Below are positions 5,235 to 6,497 of a stretch of DNA of 6,497 nt, piece after piece. Source of the stretch: Actinomycetes bacterium (lineage in GTDB: Bacteria; Actinomycetota; Actinomycetes; Actinomycetales; Cellulomonadaceae); the NCBI GenBank assembly GCA_023430425.1, contig JAEZAR010000390.1, positions 1 through 6,497 of the forward strand, written 5' to 3'. The translations under genes and the position numbers were made by a program. The notes under the pieces were generated by a model. It was not told the DNA's origin, did not search any database, and saw nothing but the letters and a program-made list of their open reading frames with translations. Every line of letters starts with the position of its first letter. The stretch's first letter is position 1.

Positions 5235-6497
5235 CGCCGTACCCGACCCGCGACGCTCCGTCCGACTGGCGGTGCGCCTGGGGGTCGCGATGCTGACCGG
5301 TGGAGCCCAGACGCGTGAGGTCGAGACGGATCTCCACGCCGTGCTCGCGGCGCTGGGCATCCCAGACGCCGAGGCGGTCGTGAGCTACCCGGTCGTCACG
5401 GTCTCCGCCATCGCCCCCGGAACTGCTGAGACCACGACGGCGACCCTGGCGGTTCGCCGGTGGCAGCCGGACTACAGCCGCCTCGCCGCTGGCGCGGCTC
5501 TCGCCCGAGGCGTGACGCAGGGTCGCGTGGACCTGGCCGCCGCTGAGGCCCAGCTCGCGCGGATCGTCACCATGCCACACCCCTGTCCCCGGTGGCTCAC
5601 CTTCGCGGCTCCCGCCCTCCTGTCCGCCGCCGTCGCGATCATGTTCGGCGGGGGGATCGGCGACGCCGCCGCCACGCTGGGTATCGGCCTGGTGATCCAG
5701 CCGGCCGTCGAGCGGATCGAGCACAGCGACCTCAGTGCCTTCTTCCAGGTCGTCGCGGGCGTCCTGGCCACGTGCGTGCTCGTGCTGGCCCTTGTGCAGG
5801 CCGGCGTGCCGATCGACGCGCCCGTCGTCCTGACCGGCGCGCTCCTCCGGTTCCTGCCAGGGGCGGCGCTGGTGTCGGGGATGCACGACCTCATCGACGG
5901 CGCGGTCATGTCGGGCGCCGCGCGGCTGGCGGAGGTCACCCTCCTGGGTTCGGCGATCGCCGGAGGCATCGCCCTGGTCGACTCGATCGCCGCGGTCCTC
6001 GACACGCCCCTCGCGATCACCACGGAGGGGGGCAACAGCTGGCCGGCCGGCGTGCTGGTCGGGGCCGGGATGGTGGCCGTGGCCTGCTACGCGGGGCGCC
6101 TCGGCGTCCCGCGTGGCGCCCTGGGGTGGGGAGTGCTCCTGGGTGCGGTTGCCGTCCTGCTGAGCCGTGGCCTGGTCCCCGGGACGGCGAACCTGCGCGG
6201 GGCGACCGGCACGCTCGTCGCGGCGATCGTCATCGGGGCTGCGGGGCGGGCACTCGCGTTCCGTACGGAGGCGCCGGCGGCCCTGTGGACCGTCCCGGCG
6301 ATCCTCCCGCTCCTCCCCGCGCCCACGACCCTCGTCCCTGCCCTCGCGCCGGACCAGCCCGCACGGGACGCCCTGGAGGGACGGGCGATCACGACCGCGT
6401 TCGCGATCGGGGTCGGGGTGGCGATCGGCTCCATCCTCGTCGAGAGCCGGCTTCGCTACCGGGCCCGCCTCCGGCTCCCACGGCGGCGGCCCGGAGC
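5227..6497 (+). CDS. ThrE-type threonine/serine exporter family protein, 3' end outside window
   Basis: An uninterrupted frame runs from the ATG at 5227 to the window edge: 423 codons plus two bases, no stop. ThrE-family proteins export threonine and serine across the cytoplasmic membrane, probably using the proton gradient; the substrate here is inferred from the family. The N-terminal cytoplasmic domain (about 10-120) holds LTGGAQTREVETDLHAVLAALG (23-44), matching the 'GAxTxRxE' start of PF06738. About ten hydrophobic segments follow from residue 123. The conserved stretch LPGAALVSGMHDLIDG (210-225), then MSGAARLAE, fits the 'PG.aL.na.rDl..G....G.aRl.E' signature of the first membrane half. 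The second half (ThrE_2-like) begins near 273, with VPAILPLLP at 356-364. The basic end (RLRYRARLRLPRRR) suggests that few residues are missing. There is no clear Shine-Dalgarno at 5227; the 8-nt overlap with DUF7144 supports coupling. An internal ATG at 5290 is possible but would cut into the conserved N-terminus. Confidence 0.9.
   Translation, partial: MPDAVPDPRRSVRLAVRLGVAMLTGGAQTREVETDLHAVLAALGIPDAEAVVSYPVVTVSAIAPGTAETTTATLAVRRWQPDYSRLAAGAALARGVTQGRVDLAAAEAQLARIVTMPHPCPRWLTFAAPALLSAAVAIMFGGGIGDAAATLGIGLVIQPAVERIEHSDLSAFFQVVAGVLATCVLVLALVQAGVPIDAPVVLTGALLRFLPGAALVSGMHDLIDGAVMSGAARLAEVTLLGSAIAGGIALVDSIAAVLDTPLAITTEGGNSWPAGVLVGAGMVAVACYAGRLGVPRGALGWGVLLGAVAVLLSRGLVPGTANLRGATGTLVAAIVIGAAGRALAFRTEAPAALWTVPAILPLLPAPTTLVPALAPDQPARDALEGRAITTAFAIGVGVAIGSILVESRLRYRARLRLPRRRPG

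Noticed and set aside
4106..5296. Plus-strand 396-codon frame running across the holin-like gene, the divergent intergenic region and the DUF7144 gene
   Set aside because: The product is a low-complexity Arg/Asp/Gly-rich sequence, it ignores the clear starts and ribosome binding sites at 4633 and 4794, and it has no recognised domain.
5182..5886. Minus-strand open frames opposite the exporter gene
   Set aside because: They lie antisense to a frame with clear ThrE signatures and about ten membrane segments, and their own products are low-complexity and polar.

Overview
The window is very GC-rich, with codons ending almost always in G or C, GTG starts, strong purine-rich ribosome binding sites and tightly packed genes. 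Together with the protein families seen (DUF7144, actinobacterial-type ThrE, LAL/MalT-type LuxR regulators, the actinobacterial form of DUF1801), this points to an actinobacterium, perhaps of the Micrococcales/Cellulomonas type. The genus is an inference; there is no rRNA or marker gene here.

Layout. (1) 1-297, plus: the 3' end of a Tex30/KANL3-like alpha/beta hydrolase, open at the left edge. (2) 294-731, minus: a complete DUF1801 protein, tail-to-tail with the hydrolase; the two stop codons share one CTAG. (3) 896-3517, minus: a large LuxR-family STAND ATPase regulator (P-loop, Walker B, helical repeat region, C-terminal helix-turn-helix). (4) 3518-3687: its leader, with a clear drop in third-position GC. 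(5) 3688-4173, minus: a DUF1269 protein. (6) 4205-4633, minus: a four-helix membrane protein of the phage_holin_4_2 (YvlD-like) family. (7) 4634-4793: a divergent intergenic region with a 23-bp imperfect palindrome, direct repeats and a nested inverted repeat. (8) 4794-5234, plus: a DUF7144 membrane protein. (9) 5227-6497, plus: a ThrE-type threonine/serine exporter that overlaps the DUF7144 gene by 8 nt and runs off the right edge.

How the parts may work together. Two small divergent units share one control region. Leftward, a membrane protein and a DUF1269 protein are followed in the same direction by the LuxR regulator. Rightward, a small membrane protein is apparently translationally coupled to an amino-acid exporter. 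The exact 8-mer GGTGAACC/GGTTCACC is found in the divergent palindrome and again in the leader of the regulator gene. This suggests, without proving it, that one transcription factor (possibly the LuxR protein itself) controls both places. I see no mobile element, CRISPR array, tRNA, rRNA or recognisable defence system. The genes are ordinary accessory actinobacterial families, and the points of interest are regulatory.
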